From Acidimicrobiaceae bacterium (GTDB taxonomy: Bacteria; Actinomycetota; Acidimicrobiia; Acidimicrobiales; RAAP-2): 9,458 nt of DNA. Where the stretch lies: NCBI GenBank assembly GCA_003151555.1, contig PLXU01000087.1, positions 9,506-18,963 on the forward strand, in the 5' to 3' direction. A program made the translations under genes and the position numbers. The notes beneath the pieces are model-generated. The model was given only the letters and a program-made list of their open reading frames with translations, did not search any database and had not been told where the DNA came from. Of the stretch, positions 1 through 7,027 are shown piece by piece (within the stretch, counting starts at the first letter, position 1; each line of letters starts with the position of its first letter).

Positions 1-180
1 ACCGCACCGTTTCACCCTTACCTGTTCTTGGTTGTCCTAGCCATCGGCGGTCTCTTCTCTGTGGCACTATCCTGCACGTCACCGTGACTCACGTTTCGCG
101 AGCACCCAGCCCTATGGAGCCCCGACTTTCCTCACCACTTGTTGCCAAGCGGTGCGGCCACCCAGTCGACTCACCATCCG
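1..180 (-). ncRNA. rnpB: RNase P RNA, 5' portion (cut by left edge)
   Basis: This is the catalytic RNA of ribonuclease P, which removes 5' leaders from pre-tRNAs. Read on the minus strand, it shows the hallmark conserved blocks in the correct order. GAGGAAAGTC followed by CTCCATAGGGC lies at 109-133. GTGCCACAGAGAAG followed by GACCGCCGATGGC lies at 40-67. GGTAAGGGTGAAACGGTGCG falls in the last 22 bases before the edge. Upstream of the first block, ACCGCTT and AAGTGGT can pair around a short loop, as expected for helix P3, preceded by a P1/P2-like stretch GAGTCGACTGGG (161-172). The 5' end near 180 is an estimate from helix P1 and the promoter spacing, uncertain by about 8 bases. The 3' half, with the rest of the catalytic core, lies outside the window. 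It is transcribed divergently from xseA. Confidence 0.93.
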
Positions 181-185
181 TGACC

Positions 186-214
186 AGTCTGACACACCAA
201 ATCCCTGCTTTCAA
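186..214 (-). promoter_or_regulatory. Promoter of rnpB
   Basis: On the minus strand, a -35 box TTGAAA (209-214) is followed after exactly 17 bases by a -10-like hexamer CAGACT (186-191). The hexamer keeps the most conserved A2 and T6 positions. Transcription would start about 7 bases further on, near 179, which agrees with the 5' end of rnpB estimated independently from its structure. The -10 box is only a half match, so the call rests mainly on spacing and position. Confidence 0.55.
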
Positions 215-252
215 GCGACGCCGGGGCGCGCGCCGGGCGGTAGCCTCGCCAC

Positions 253-1524
253 GTGGATTCCGTCGAAGCCCGGCCAGGTGAAACCATCCTCGAGGTGGGC
301 GAGTTCTACGAACTGCTGACGGCGCAACTGGAGTCGGCCTACGGGCGCCGCCACCCCTGCTGGGTGCGCGGCGAGGTCGCCAAGGTGTACGAAAAGACCC
401 ACCTGTACGTCGATCTGGTGGACGCCGGGTCGTCGGCCTCGGATGCGAAACGGCCGGTGCTCAACGCCCACTGCTGGGCGTCGCAGTGGAACCCGCTCAA
501 GCGCAAGTTGGCCGGCGACGGCGTCACGTTGGCGCCGGGCATGATTGTTAATTTTTTTGGTTACGTGGACCTCTACGCCCCCCTGGGGCGCATTGGCTTC
601 ACGGTCACCGAGATCGACGTCGCCGGCCTGCTCGGTGACGTGGCCCGGCGACGCCAGGAGTTGATCGCGCGACTAACCAGTGAGGGACTGCTCGAGGCCA
701 ATAAGAAGGCGACGCTTTCGCCGGTGCCGCTGCGCGTCGGGCTGGTGGCCAGTGCCCAGACCGAGGGCTACAGCGACTTCACCGGACAGCTGCTCAATTC
801 GGGCTTCGGCTTTGACATCGTGCTCGTCAAGACCGCAGTGCAGGGCGAAGCCGCCCCGGGCCAGATCGCGAACGCCATTGCGACGTTGGACGCCCACGGT
901 GTCGACATCATCTGTCTGGTGCGCGGTGGTGGTTCCAAGGGCGACCTCGCCAGTTTTGACGACGAACGCGTAGCGCGCGCCATCGCCAACTGCGCCACGC
1001 CGGTCTTCACCGGCATCGGGCACACCGGCGACGAATCGATCGCCGATCTAGTGGCGCACACGCGCGCCATAACCCCGACCAAACTCGGCGAAGAGATCGT
1101 GAGCCTGGTGGCCAACTGGTACGCGCTGAACGTGCGTGCGCCGGCTAAGCGGATCCTCGCCTCCACCGAGGCACTACTGGACGAAGCCACGGAGTACCTC
1201 GCCGAGCGCCGGCGCACCATGATCTTCGCCGTGCGCGACCGCCTGCGTGCCGAGCAGCGTCACCTGGCCAGCACGCAACAGCGCCTCTTAATGCAGGCGC
1301 GTTACCAATTGTCGACCGCCGCCCAGATGCTGGCCGGCAACCGCCAGCTGTTGGGTGCCTACGACCCGAAGAAGCGCCTGGCCCAGGGCTGGTCGATCGT
1401 CACCGGGGCCGACGGCGTGGTGGTGCGCTCGCTTGCGTCGATCGTCGTCGGCGAAGATGTCAGAATTACGCTGAGCGATGGTTCGTTCACGTCGACGGTC
1501 AACGAAAAGAATGGAGTCTCATGA
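253..1524 (+). CDS. xseA: Exodeoxyribonuclease VII large subunit
   Basis: Large, catalytic subunit of exonuclease VII, a cytosolic enzyme that degrades single-stranded DNA from either end in DNA repair and limits toxic ssDNA. The 423 residues are near the usual length. An N-terminal OB-fold (about residues 13-122) is followed by the nuclease domain. The nuclease domain carries the family blocks RGGGSKGDLASFDDERVARA (224-243) and GIGHTGDESIAD (254-265), with conserved Asp175, Arg224, His257 and Asp260 in the positions expected for the active site. Residues about 290-370 are rich in Arg, Gln, Leu and Ala and probably form the long coiled coil that binds XseB. The GTG start keeps the family's N-terminal VGEF-type segment; no strong Shine-Dalgarno is visible. 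The block around residues 166-175 (ASAQTEGYSD) differs from the common SPTGAAIRD form. The stop overlaps the xseB start (ATGA), so the two are probably translated together. Confidence 0.95.
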   Translation: MDSVEARPGETILEVGEFYELLTAQLESAYGRRHPCWVRGEVAKVYEKTHLYVDLVDAGSSASDAKRPVLNAHCWASQWNPLKRKLAGDGVTLAPGMIVNFFGYVDLYAPLGRIGFTVTEIDVAGLLGDVARRRQELIARLTSEGLLEANKKATLSPVPLRVGLVASAQTEGYSDFTGQLLNSGFGFDIVLVKTAVQGEAAPGQIANAIATLDAHGVDIICLVRGGGSKGDLASFDDERVARAIANCATPVFTGIGHTGDESIADLVAHTRAITPTKLGEEIVSLVANWYALNVRAPAKRILASTEALLDEATEYLAERRRTMIFAVRDRLRAEQRHLASTQQRLLMQARYQLSTAAQMLAGNRQLLGAYDPKKRLAQGWSIVTGADGVVVRSLASIVVGEDVRITLSDGSFTSTVNEKNGVS

Positions 1525-1733
1525 GTGTGAGCGGTGATTGGAACGAGGCGGCCAGCGAACTGAACGCGATCGTGGCGTCCTTTGACGTGGGCGAGGTCTC
1601 CGTCGACGAGCTCTTCGCGAAACTCGAGCGCGCGACCGCGATCATCGAATCGTTGGAGGCCCGCCTCGAAGCGACCAAGGCCCGGGTCGAGGAGTTGGCG
1701 CCGCGCATCGCCCGGGTGGCCGACGAGGAGTGA
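1521..1733 (+). CDS. xseB: Exodeoxyribonuclease VII small subunit
   Basis: Small, non-catalytic subunit of exonuclease VII; several copies wrap the coiled coil of XseA and keep the complex active. The 70-residue protein has the family pattern: a first helix (ASELNAIVASFD), a turn, the signature GEVSVDELFAKLERA at about residues 24-38, then a second amphipathic helix ending in an acidic/Arg tail. The ATG overlaps the xseA stop by 4 bases, and GGAG at 1513-1516 gives a ribosome-binding site with 4-base spacing. Its position directly after xseA is the usual arrangement in bacteria and supports the call. The stop in turn overlaps the next gene's GTG start by 4 bases. Confidence 0.95.
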   Translation: MSVSGDWNEAASELNAIVASFDVGEVSVDELFAKLERATAIIESLEARLEATKARVEELAPRIARVADEE

Positions 1734-2440
1734 GCGAGCGGTTCTATTTTCGTCAACTGCTGGCCGGACGCGATTTTGCGGTGCACGACGCGGTCGCTAC
1801 GCAGATGGTCAACTTCGTCTACGTCCTGGGCGACCGAGAGTTCGGTGAGGCCGTACTGGTGGACCCGGCCTACCGTCCCCGAGAACTGGTCGAGCTGGTC
1901 AAGGCCGACGGCCTGCGCGTGAGCGGAGTGCTCGCCACGCACTACCACGCCGACCACGTCGGCGGCGACCTCATGGGCTATGACGTGGCCGGCATCGCTG
2001 AACTCCTCGAGACAACCGACGTGCCGGTGCACGTGCAACGAAGCGAGGTGGAGTGGGTGAGACGTTGCACCGGGGTCGGGGCGGACGCGTTGGTGGCCCA
2101 CCAGTCGGGCGACCACGTGCTGGTCGGTGAGCTGGACGTCACCCTCATCCACACCCCCGGTCATACGCCCGGCAGTCAGTGTCTGCTCGTTGATGGGCGC
2201 CTGTTGAGCGGTGACACCCTATTCCTCGAAGGCTGCGGGCGTACCGACCTACCGGGATCGGACCCCGAGGAGATGTACACCACGCTGAGCCAGCGCCTCG
2301 CCTCGATCAGTGACGACACGGTGCTCTACCCCGGACACTTCTACGCCGCACAACCCAGCGCACCGATGGGTGACGTGCGCCAACACAACTACGTGCTCGC
2401 TCCCTCGACGCCCGAACAGTGGCTGGCTAAGTTCGGGTGA
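1730..2440 (+). CDS. Metallo-beta-lactamase-fold hydrolase, glyoxalase II / persulfide dioxygenase-like
   Basis: A 236-residue cytosolic MBL-fold metalloprotein with a complete metal-binding set: THYHADH (His71, His73, Asp75, His76), HTPGHT (His145), GDTLF (Asp162) and PGH (His203). The GCGRTDLPGSDPEEMY segment (168-183) is typical of the group containing glyoxalase II-like hydrolases and ETHE1-type persulfide dioxygenases, so hydrolysis of a glutathione/mycothiol-type thioester or oxidation of a persulfide is possible. The sequence alone does not tell one metal from two. After His203 the usual glyoxalase tail is replaced by FYAAQPSAPMGDVRQHNYVL, which may alter the substrate site. No rhodanese domain is fused to it. 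The GTG start overlaps the xseB stop (GTGA); a GAGGAG stretch lies just upstream but very close. It sits in one transcription unit with xseAB and the reductase, with no obvious shared pathway. Confidence 0.85.
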   Translation: MSERFYFRQLLAGRDFAVHDAVATQMVNFVYVLGDREFGEAVLVDPAYRPRELVELVKADGLRVSGVLATHYHADHVGGDLMGYDVAGIAELLETTDVPVHVQRSEVEWVRRCTGVGADALVAHQSGDHVLVGELDVTLIHTPGHTPGSQCLLVDGRLLSGDTLFLEGCGRTDLPGSDPEEMYTTLSQRLASISDDTVLYPGHFYAAQPSAPMGDVRQHNYVLAPSTPEQWLAKFG

Positions 2441-3666
2441 TGAAGATACTCACCAAGTCAGATCACGTGGTGGTGGTGGGCGCCGGCCTCGGGGGCTGGC
2501 GACTGGCCGAGGCCCTGCGACGTAATGGCTTCGAAGGTGCGATCACCCTGATTGGTGACGAGGCCCACGCCCCCTACGATCGGCCGCCACTTTCAAAGCA
2601 GGTGATGGTGGGCAAGTGGGACCTCGACAAGACGAAATTGGCCACGCCGGCGCTCGTAAAGAAGAACGACGTGACGTTACGACTCGCAGTGAGCGCCATT
2701 GGCCTCGACGCTGCCGGTCCCGCAGTGCAACTCGACGACGGCACCTCGGTCGAAGGCAGCCACGTGGTGATCGCGACCGGCACCCGGGCTCGACACTTGC
2801 CCTTTAGCGCCGACGACCAGCTGCACTACGTGCGTCGGATCGACGACGTGGCGCGACTGAACGCGGCACTGGCGACGTTGACGCCGGGTAGCGCGGTGGG
2901 AGTGATCGGCGGTGGGTTCATCGGCGCCGAGACGGCGACCGCCCTGCGCACGCGGGGCTTTCGCCCCGTGGTGTTGGAAGTCGCCCGACGGCCACTGCTG
3001 GGGGTGCTGGGCGAATCCGTCTCGACGTGGCTGCTGGGTCTGGCCAGGGCCGCCGACGTCGAACTGCGGGTCGAGCAAAAGATCAGTGACGTGGTCCAGT
3101 CCAGTGACGGTTTCGCGGTCTTGTTCGAGGACGCGAGCACCCTTGACGTCGGTGCAGTCATCGTGGGGGTCGGCGTTATCACGAACGTGGAGTGGCTGGC
3201 CTCGTCCGGACTCGTCGTGGACAACGGAGTGGTCGTCGACGAGCACCTGTTGGCGACGGAGCGAATCGCCGCGATCGGTGACGTGGCTCGCTTTGCCTGG
3301 ACCAGCGCCACCGGCACCGAATTGGTGCGCATCGAGCACTGGGAGGTCACCAACGGCCACGCGTCGCAACTCGCGGGGTATTGGACGGGTGGCGAGGAGA
3401 CAGCGCCGATCGTGACGCCGTATTTCTGGTCCGACCAGTACGGACAGAAGATCCAACTGCTCGGGCACCCTCGGGCCGATGACGACGTGGTGCGCGTCAG
3501 CACCAGCGACGACGAGAAGAAGTGGCTGGCCCTCTACAGTCGCGCGGGCGTCGTGACCGGCATCGTCACGTTGAACAACCCACGCGCACTGATGCTCTCT
3601 AAGGGGCTGTTGGAAGCGCCGACGAGCATCGATCAGGCAGTATCGAAGTCGCCTTGGTCGAGTTAG
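2437..3666 (+). CDS. FAD/NAD-dependent ferredoxin reductase (BphA4/CamA/ThcD type)
   Basis: A flavoprotein of 409 residues, the usual length for reductases that pass electrons from NAD(P)H to a small ferredoxin serving a P450 or Rieske oxygenase. It has an N-terminal FAD Rossmann motif GAGLGG (15-20), the YDRPPLSK segment typical of this subgroup (47-54), the ATGT hinge (113-116), and a second NAD-binding Rossmann motif GGGFIGAE (158-165). Glu181 at the end of the following strand suggests NADH over NADPH. The second FAD block AIGDVAR (279-285), EHWEVTNGHA (300-309) and the C-terminal YFWSDQYG (329-336) are also present. There is no redox-active CxxxxC, which separates it from disulfide reductases. 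It starts at GTG overlapping the previous stop; the adjacent ATG at 2440 is equally possible. It converges on a P450 gene 40 bases away, making that P450 a candidate end acceptor. Confidence 0.9.
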   Translation: MMKILTKSDHVVVVGAGLGGWRLAEALRRNGFEGAITLIGDEAHAPYDRPPLSKQVMVGKWDLDKTKLATPALVKKNDVTLRLAVSAIGLDAAGPAVQLDDGTSVEGSHVVIATGTRARHLPFSADDQLHYVRRIDDVARLNAALATLTPGSAVGVIGGGFIGAETATALRTRGFRPVVLEVARRPLLGVLGESVSTWLLGLARAADVELRVEQKISDVVQSSDGFAVLFEDASTLDVGAVIVGVGVITNVEWLASSGLVVDNGVVVDEHLLATERIAAIGDVARFAWTSATGTELVRIEHWEVTNGHASQLAGYWTGGEETAPIVTPYFWSDQYGQKIQLLGHPRADDDVVRVSTSDDEKKWLALYSRAGVVTGIVTLNNPRALMLSKGLLEAPTSIDQAVSKSPWSS

Positions 3667-3675
3667 CTTGATTGG

Positions 3676-3692
3676 CCGCCACGGCGAGGCGG
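3676..3692. terminator. Short GC hairpin between convergent genes
   Basis: CCGCC and GGCGG form a 5-bp stem around a 7-base loop in the 40-base gap between the reductase and P450 stop codons. It could help end transcription from both sides. No T-run follows on either strand, so a classical intrinsic terminator is not shown. Confidence 0.2.
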
Positions 3693-3706
3693 GACTGAGT
3701 CGCCGG

Positions 3707-4981
3707 TCACTCGAAGCGGTAGGGCAGATGCTTGATCCCATTGACGAAGTTGGATTCCAAGCGTGAGGGCTCGCCCGTGGCGTGAATGCGCGGGGTGCGC
3801 GCCAGGAGGCTTCGCCACATCACCGTAATCTCTCGACGCGCCAAGTGGGTACCCAAGCAAAAGTGCGGGCCCGGTGCGCCGAACCCGTAGTGATCGTTGG
3901 GTGAACGGCCCACGTCAAAGAGATAGGGATCGTCGAACGCCTCTTCGTCTCGATTGGCTGAGTTGTAAAAGAGCAGCACCTTGTCGCCGGCCTTTAGGCG
4001 CACGTTCGACAACGTGTAGTCAGTGGCCAGCGTGCGACGCATCCATATGATCGGCGTGGCCCAGCGCACGATCTCGTTGGTGCCGGTCTTGACCAGCACG
4101 TCAAAGTCCGAGAGGAGTCGTGCCTTTTGATCAGGGTATTCGGTCAGGGCGAGCAGACCGTGGCCAATGGCGGTGCGCGTGGTCTCGGTGCCCGCGATGA
4201 CGAGTTCGACGAAAAACGAAGCCAGTTCCTGCTGGGTGAGTCGCTCCGATTCGATCTCGGCGTTGACCAGGGCGCTGGTGATGTCGTCGACGGGATGCAC
4301 GAGGCGAAACTTTCCGATCTCTTGCATGATGGCGTTGAGTGCCCCGCCAGCTTCGAGCAGGGCCACCACTGGGTCGGTGCCCTCGGGCACGTACTCGTGG
4401 TCGCCGTTGGAGAGGATGACGTTGGAGCACTCGAGCACGGTCGCGTGCTCGCTGGGCGGCACGCCCATCATGCTGCAGATGATTTCGAGGGGCAGGGGGG
4501 CCGCGATGTCGGTCATGAAATCGCCGGTGCCCGAGTCGATCGCGCGGGTCAGCACGCGATCGGCTACTTGCGTTATTGACTCCTCGACGCGCCGGATGTT
4601 CTGTGGGTTGAAGGCGTTGGCGATGATGCGACGCAGGCGGGTGTGGCGGGGGTTGTCGGTTGATATCAGGCCCGAGAAGTACTCCACCATTTCGGGCGGC
4701 AGGTCGAACGGGGAGATGGCACCGGGCCCCGAAAGGAACACTTCGGGGTGACGAGAGACGGTCGCGATATCGCGGTAACGGGTGAGCGCGTAGTAACCGG
4801 CGCCCTTGGGCAAGGCAAAGGCGGTGCCTTCAACGACGGGTTCATCGTAGAAGGAGATTGGTCGTTCGCGACGCAGGGTGGCGAAGGCGTACTCTCGCTC
4901 CTCCCAGGGCCGTCGCCAGAAATCGAGGTCCGAGAGGTTGATCTCGTCCGCGTAATCGCCCCTGACTAGTGCCACTCGCAA
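3707..4981 (-). CDS. Cytochrome P450, CYP124/125/142-like
   Basis: A soluble bacterial heme monooxygenase of 424 residues with no membrane anchor. Motifs seen: C-helix HTRLRR (113-118), I-helix AGTETTR (263-269) with the Glu-Thr oxygen-activating pair, K-helix ExxR as EIVR (303-306), and the heme loop FGAPGPHFCLG (367-377) with Cys375 as the axial ligand. That loop has one more residue than P450cam-type loops. Together with the C-terminal SNFVNGIKHLPYRF (410-423), it resembles the actinobacterial CYP124/125/142 group, which hydroxylates terminal carbons of sterol side chains and branched lipids. The substrate here is inferred only from that resemblance. The start is TTG at 4981, with GTG at 4975 an alternative; neither has a clear Shine-Dalgarno. 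It needs a ferredoxin and a reductase; the convergent gene supplies a candidate reductase, and no ferredoxin is encoded here. Confidence 0.92.
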   Translation of the reverse strand: MRVALVRGDYADEINLSDLDFWRRPWEEREYAFATLRRERPISFYDEPVVEGTAFALPKGAGYYALTRYRDIATVSRHPEVFLSGPGAISPFDLPPEMVEYFSGLISTDNPRHTRLRRIIANAFNPQNIRRVEESITQVADRVLTRAIDSGTGDFMTDIAAPLPLEIICSMMGVPPSEHATVLECSNVILSNGDHEYVPEGTDPVVALLEAGGALNAIMQEIGKFRLVHPVDDITSALVNAEIESERLTQQELASFFVELVIAGTETTRTAIGHGLLALTEYPDQKARLLSDFDVLVKTGTNEIVRWATPIIWMRRTLATDYTLSNVRLKAGDKVLLFYNSANRDEEAFDDPYLFDVGRSPNDHYGFGAPGPHFCLGTHLARREITVMWRSLLARTPRIHATGEPSRLESNFVNGIKHLPYRFE

Positions 4982-5003
4982 ATTTTAGTGAGTTATCGTG
5001 CCC

Positions 5004-5018
5004 AGACGCGTCTTTATA
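5004..5018 (-). promoter_or_regulatory. Candidate P450 promoter -10 box with overlapping palindrome
   Basis: On the minus strand, TATAAA (5013-5018) is a five-of-six match to a -10 box. It would place the transcript start near 5006, about 25 bases before the P450 start. It is followed by the perfect 10-base palindrome AGACGCGTCT (5004-5013), which covers the likely start point and could be a repressor operator. No convincing -35 box lies 16-18 bases upstream, so the promoter may need an activator or may be chance. Confidence 0.35.
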
Positions 5019-5024
5019 GGCGGC

Positions 5025-5375
5025 TCAGGAGTGAGCGCATGGGCGTGCACCTCGGCGTCCGCTCCGCTCGATCGTCGGTAAGGACTGAGGTGACACGCCG
5101 CTCAGCTTTCGAATCGTCCGTTTGAACTCACGAACGGTGTCGTCGCACGGGGCCGCGAAAAGTCCGTCGCCGATCGTCGCAGAGCTTCGAGGGAAGGTCT
5201 CGGCCGGTGACCGGAGTTGCTTGACGTTGTCCATACTCAGATGTCCGGTGCTGATCAGCGTCAATCGCCCCATTTTTCCTCTGACGTTCTCAACCAAGAT
5301 TTGTTGGACGTGTCACCCGTGCGCGTCAATGAACTGGAAGACTCGGTTGTAAGTTTTGGTTACCGCGCAGACTTA
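5025..5375 (-). pseudogene. Remnant of an FGGY (glycerol-kinase-like) gene, C-terminal part
   Basis: The minus-strand reading frame from about 5297 down to the stop at 5025 aligns by eye with the last ~65 residues of the intact FGGY kinase at 7258-8706. STGHLSMDNVKQLRSPAETF in the remnant corresponds to SGGLLNLTDVENLWSPAEAF (428-447) in the kinase, and EFKRTIRKLSGV to HRVEKTIPDLSAV near its C-terminus. Further upstream in the same frame, TYNRVFQ (around 5330-5354) resembles TANRFFVQ of the kinase, but a TGA at 5313-5315 interrupts it. The two share 13 identical bases, TCGGCCGGTGACC (plus strand 5200-5212 and 7373-7385). Homology ends near 5088; the ~22 residues after that look like read-through. 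The upstream three quarters of a kinase gene are missing, replaced by the membrane-protein gene that begins at 5399. Translation as a real 90-residue protein is unlikely: the only start in the frame is a TTG without a ribosome-binding site. Confidence 0.6.
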
Positions 5376-5398
5376 ATGAAAGTCATCGCATTTAGCAA

Positions 5399-7027
5399 TT
5401 GGACAATCGTTTGAGTGAGCAACTTGCTTCATCCACGAGAATAGTGACGAGACGATTCAGACTGAACCAATCTCAAGCGATCCTTCTTGGAGTTGGCCTC
5501 CTCGGACTTGGCATGTACCTCTGGCAGTTGTCGATAATTGGATTCCTTCAGTTTTACGACACGGGTGTCTACTTGGCTGCCTCAATTCATCTCGTGTCGG
5601 GAATAATGCCCTACCGAGACTTCGTGTTCGTCCAGCCCCCGGGCATCATGTTGCTCATGAGTCCGGTGGCACTCTTTAGTCGCGTTTTTGGGAGTCACGA
5701 CGGGTTCGTTCTCGCCCGAGTCGTGAGCGCAGTTGTAACAGCGCTCAACGCCGTCTTGTTGGCGTGGCTGGTTCGCCATCGAGGGCGCGTCGCCATGCTC
5801 ATCGCGGGCGCGGGACTAGTGCTGCTTCCCGTTGACGGTTTTGTCAGTTCCGGCTTGCGGTTGGAGCCGTTTTGCATCTGCTTCATTCTGTTCGGGTCAT
5901 TGGTGATTTTCTCGAACGAGCATGGGCGTGGACGACCTAGCACTCGCCAGCTTGCGATTGGTGGTGTTCTTTTTGGTTTCGCGGCACTGATAAAACTCTG
6001 GGCCTTCTTTCCTCTGCTCGCGCTGGTAATCTGCCTTCTTCTGCGTTATCGCAGCCGTGCGCTGATCTTCGTTGGCACCGCAATCGCCAGCTTCGTCGCA
6101 CTTTCGTTGCCATTCTTCTTGTCAGCACCGAGGACTTTTCTGTCGGAGGTTTTTGTTGAGCAACTGTTTCGTAAGGCCGACAACGTCACGGGGGCCGCGG
6201 GCATAATTGGGCGATTGGCCGACATGACTGGATTTTCTTACTCTTCGATTACTCCCACGAATGCAGAGGTGGTAATCGCATTCGTGGGGATGTTCTGCCT
6301 GGTGGCGATTGCCTACGGGCCGCGATTTGAGTGTGATGCGGTTGATCTTTTCCTGCTACTCGCCGCGGTGTTCACGGTTTCGGGACTGCTCGTGGCGCCC
6401 GAGTATTTCAGCTACTACGGATATTTCGCCGCTCCTTTTCTCCTCGGTGTGGCGGGTATTTCCGTCGGTCGTCTGGGCCCGCGATTTAAAAAAATATTGA
6501 ATGGCGTGAACGCCTCAACATTCATTCGACGGCTCGCCGCTCGGGTGGCCGCTCTCACCGGAATCATTCTCGTGGTGGCCCTGGTCCTGTACTCCACCAC
6601 GTTCTACTCTCTCGCCGCTCGTTTCGGTATATCGGCCAAGGTGATAGCGCCAATCACCAGGTTCGTTCCCGCCGGGTCGTGTGTTCTCTACACCGAGGTC
6701 GCCTTCGGCGTCTTCACGAACCGACTTCAAACGAGTCAGCCGGACTGTCCGAGCGTGGTTGACCCGGGGGGCATGTGGTTTGCGTGGGGATACCACATGG
6801 TTCCCCCCACTGCGGCATTCGTGTCGGAGTGGAAGACCAATTTTGTTGACGCTCAATACGTGGTGGCGCAAAGCTCCATGAGCGGACCACAGAGCGCATT
6901 TTTGGACACTTGGCGCTCTTCCAACATTCCTTGGGACCGGGGTCTGACGAAGTGGTTCAAGAACCACTATCGCTTGGTCTTTGAAAATGGTGGTCTCTAC
7001 ATTTATGAGAACGTTTCGAAGATCTGA
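5399..7027 (+). CDS. Multi-spanning GT-C-type glycosyltransferase-like membrane protein
   Basis: A 542-residue integral membrane protein with about 10-12 hydrophobic segments (for example 27-47, 108-126, 131-149, 154-171, 203-216, 221-240, 290-307, 315-335, 380-400) and a C-terminal, probably extracytoplasmic domain from about 405. After the first membrane segment come YDTGVYL (53-59), PYRDF (71-75) and QPPG (79-82). This is the pattern of GT39/GT87-like polyprenyl-phosphate-sugar transferases, in which an acidic residue of the first outer loop (here Asp54) is catalytic. Sugar and acceptor cannot be read from the sequence. An in-frame TAG at 5393-5395 limits the start to TTG 5399 or later (TTG 5411, GTG 5444). 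Sampled 60-base lines run near 50-52% GC, against 77% in a sample from the reductase gene, suggesting a separate origin. It stands alone, between a kinase remnant and an intact kinase. Confidence 0.8.
   Translation: MDNRLSEQLASSTRIVTRRFRLNQSQAILLGVGLLGLGMYLWQLSIIGFLQFYDTGVYLAASIHLVSGIMPYRDFVFVQPPGIMLLMSPVALFSRVFGSHDGFVLARVVSAVVTALNAVLLAWLVRHRGRVAMLIAGAGLVLLPVDGFVSSGLRLEPFCICFILFGSLVIFSNEHGRGRPSTRQLAIGGVLFGFAALIKLWAFFPLLALVICLLLRYRSRALIFVGTAIASFVALSLPFFLSAPRTFLSEVFVEQLFRKADNVTGAAGIIGRLADMTGFSYSSITPTNAEVVIAFVGMFCLVAIAYGPRFECDAVDLFLLLAAVFTVSGLLVAPEYFSYYGYFAAPFLLGVAGISVGRLGPRFKKILNGVNASTFIRRLAARVAALTGIILVVALVLYSTTFYSLAARFGISAKVIAPITRFVPAGSCVLYTEVAFGVFTNRLQTSQPDCPSVVDPGGMWFAWGYHMVPPTAAFVSEWKTNFVDAQYVVAQSSMSGPQSAFLDTWRSSNIPWDRGLTKWFKNHYRLVFENGGLYIYENVSKI
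6254..6288. repeat. Perfect 11-bp inverted repeat inside the membrane-protein gene
   Basis: CCCACGAATGC (6254-6264) and GCATTCGTGGG (6278-6288) are exact reverse complements separated by 13 bases. The stem would form in the mRNA or as a DNA cruciform. It lies in the codons for residues about 286-297 of the membrane protein. No T-run follows. Confidence 0.75.
6766..6805. repeat. Second inverted repeat inside the membrane-protein gene
   Basis: CATGTGGT (6772-6779) and ACCACATG (6792-6799) pair exactly around a 12-base loop. Beyond one mismatch, the flanking G-run (6766-6770) can pair with TTCCC (6801-6805), allowing two G-U pairs, which extends the stem. It encodes part of MWFAWGYHMVPP in the C-terminal domain. 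Confidence 0.65.

Noticed and set aside
84..281. 65-residue plus-strand reading frame near the left edge
   Set aside because: It lies over the conserved blocks of the minus-strand RNase P RNA and has an Arg/Pro-rich composition typical of chance frames in GC-rich DNA.
2677..3741. 354-residue minus-strand frame opposite the ferredoxin reductase
   Set aside because: Low-complexity His/Arg/Gln-rich composition, and the opposite strand carries complete FAD and NAD binding motifs of a real gene.
5122..5414. Two plus-strand short frames in the gap before the membrane-protein gene
   Set aside because: They overlap each other and the kinase remnant on the other strand, and neither shows a family pattern; the minus-strand homology explains the region better.
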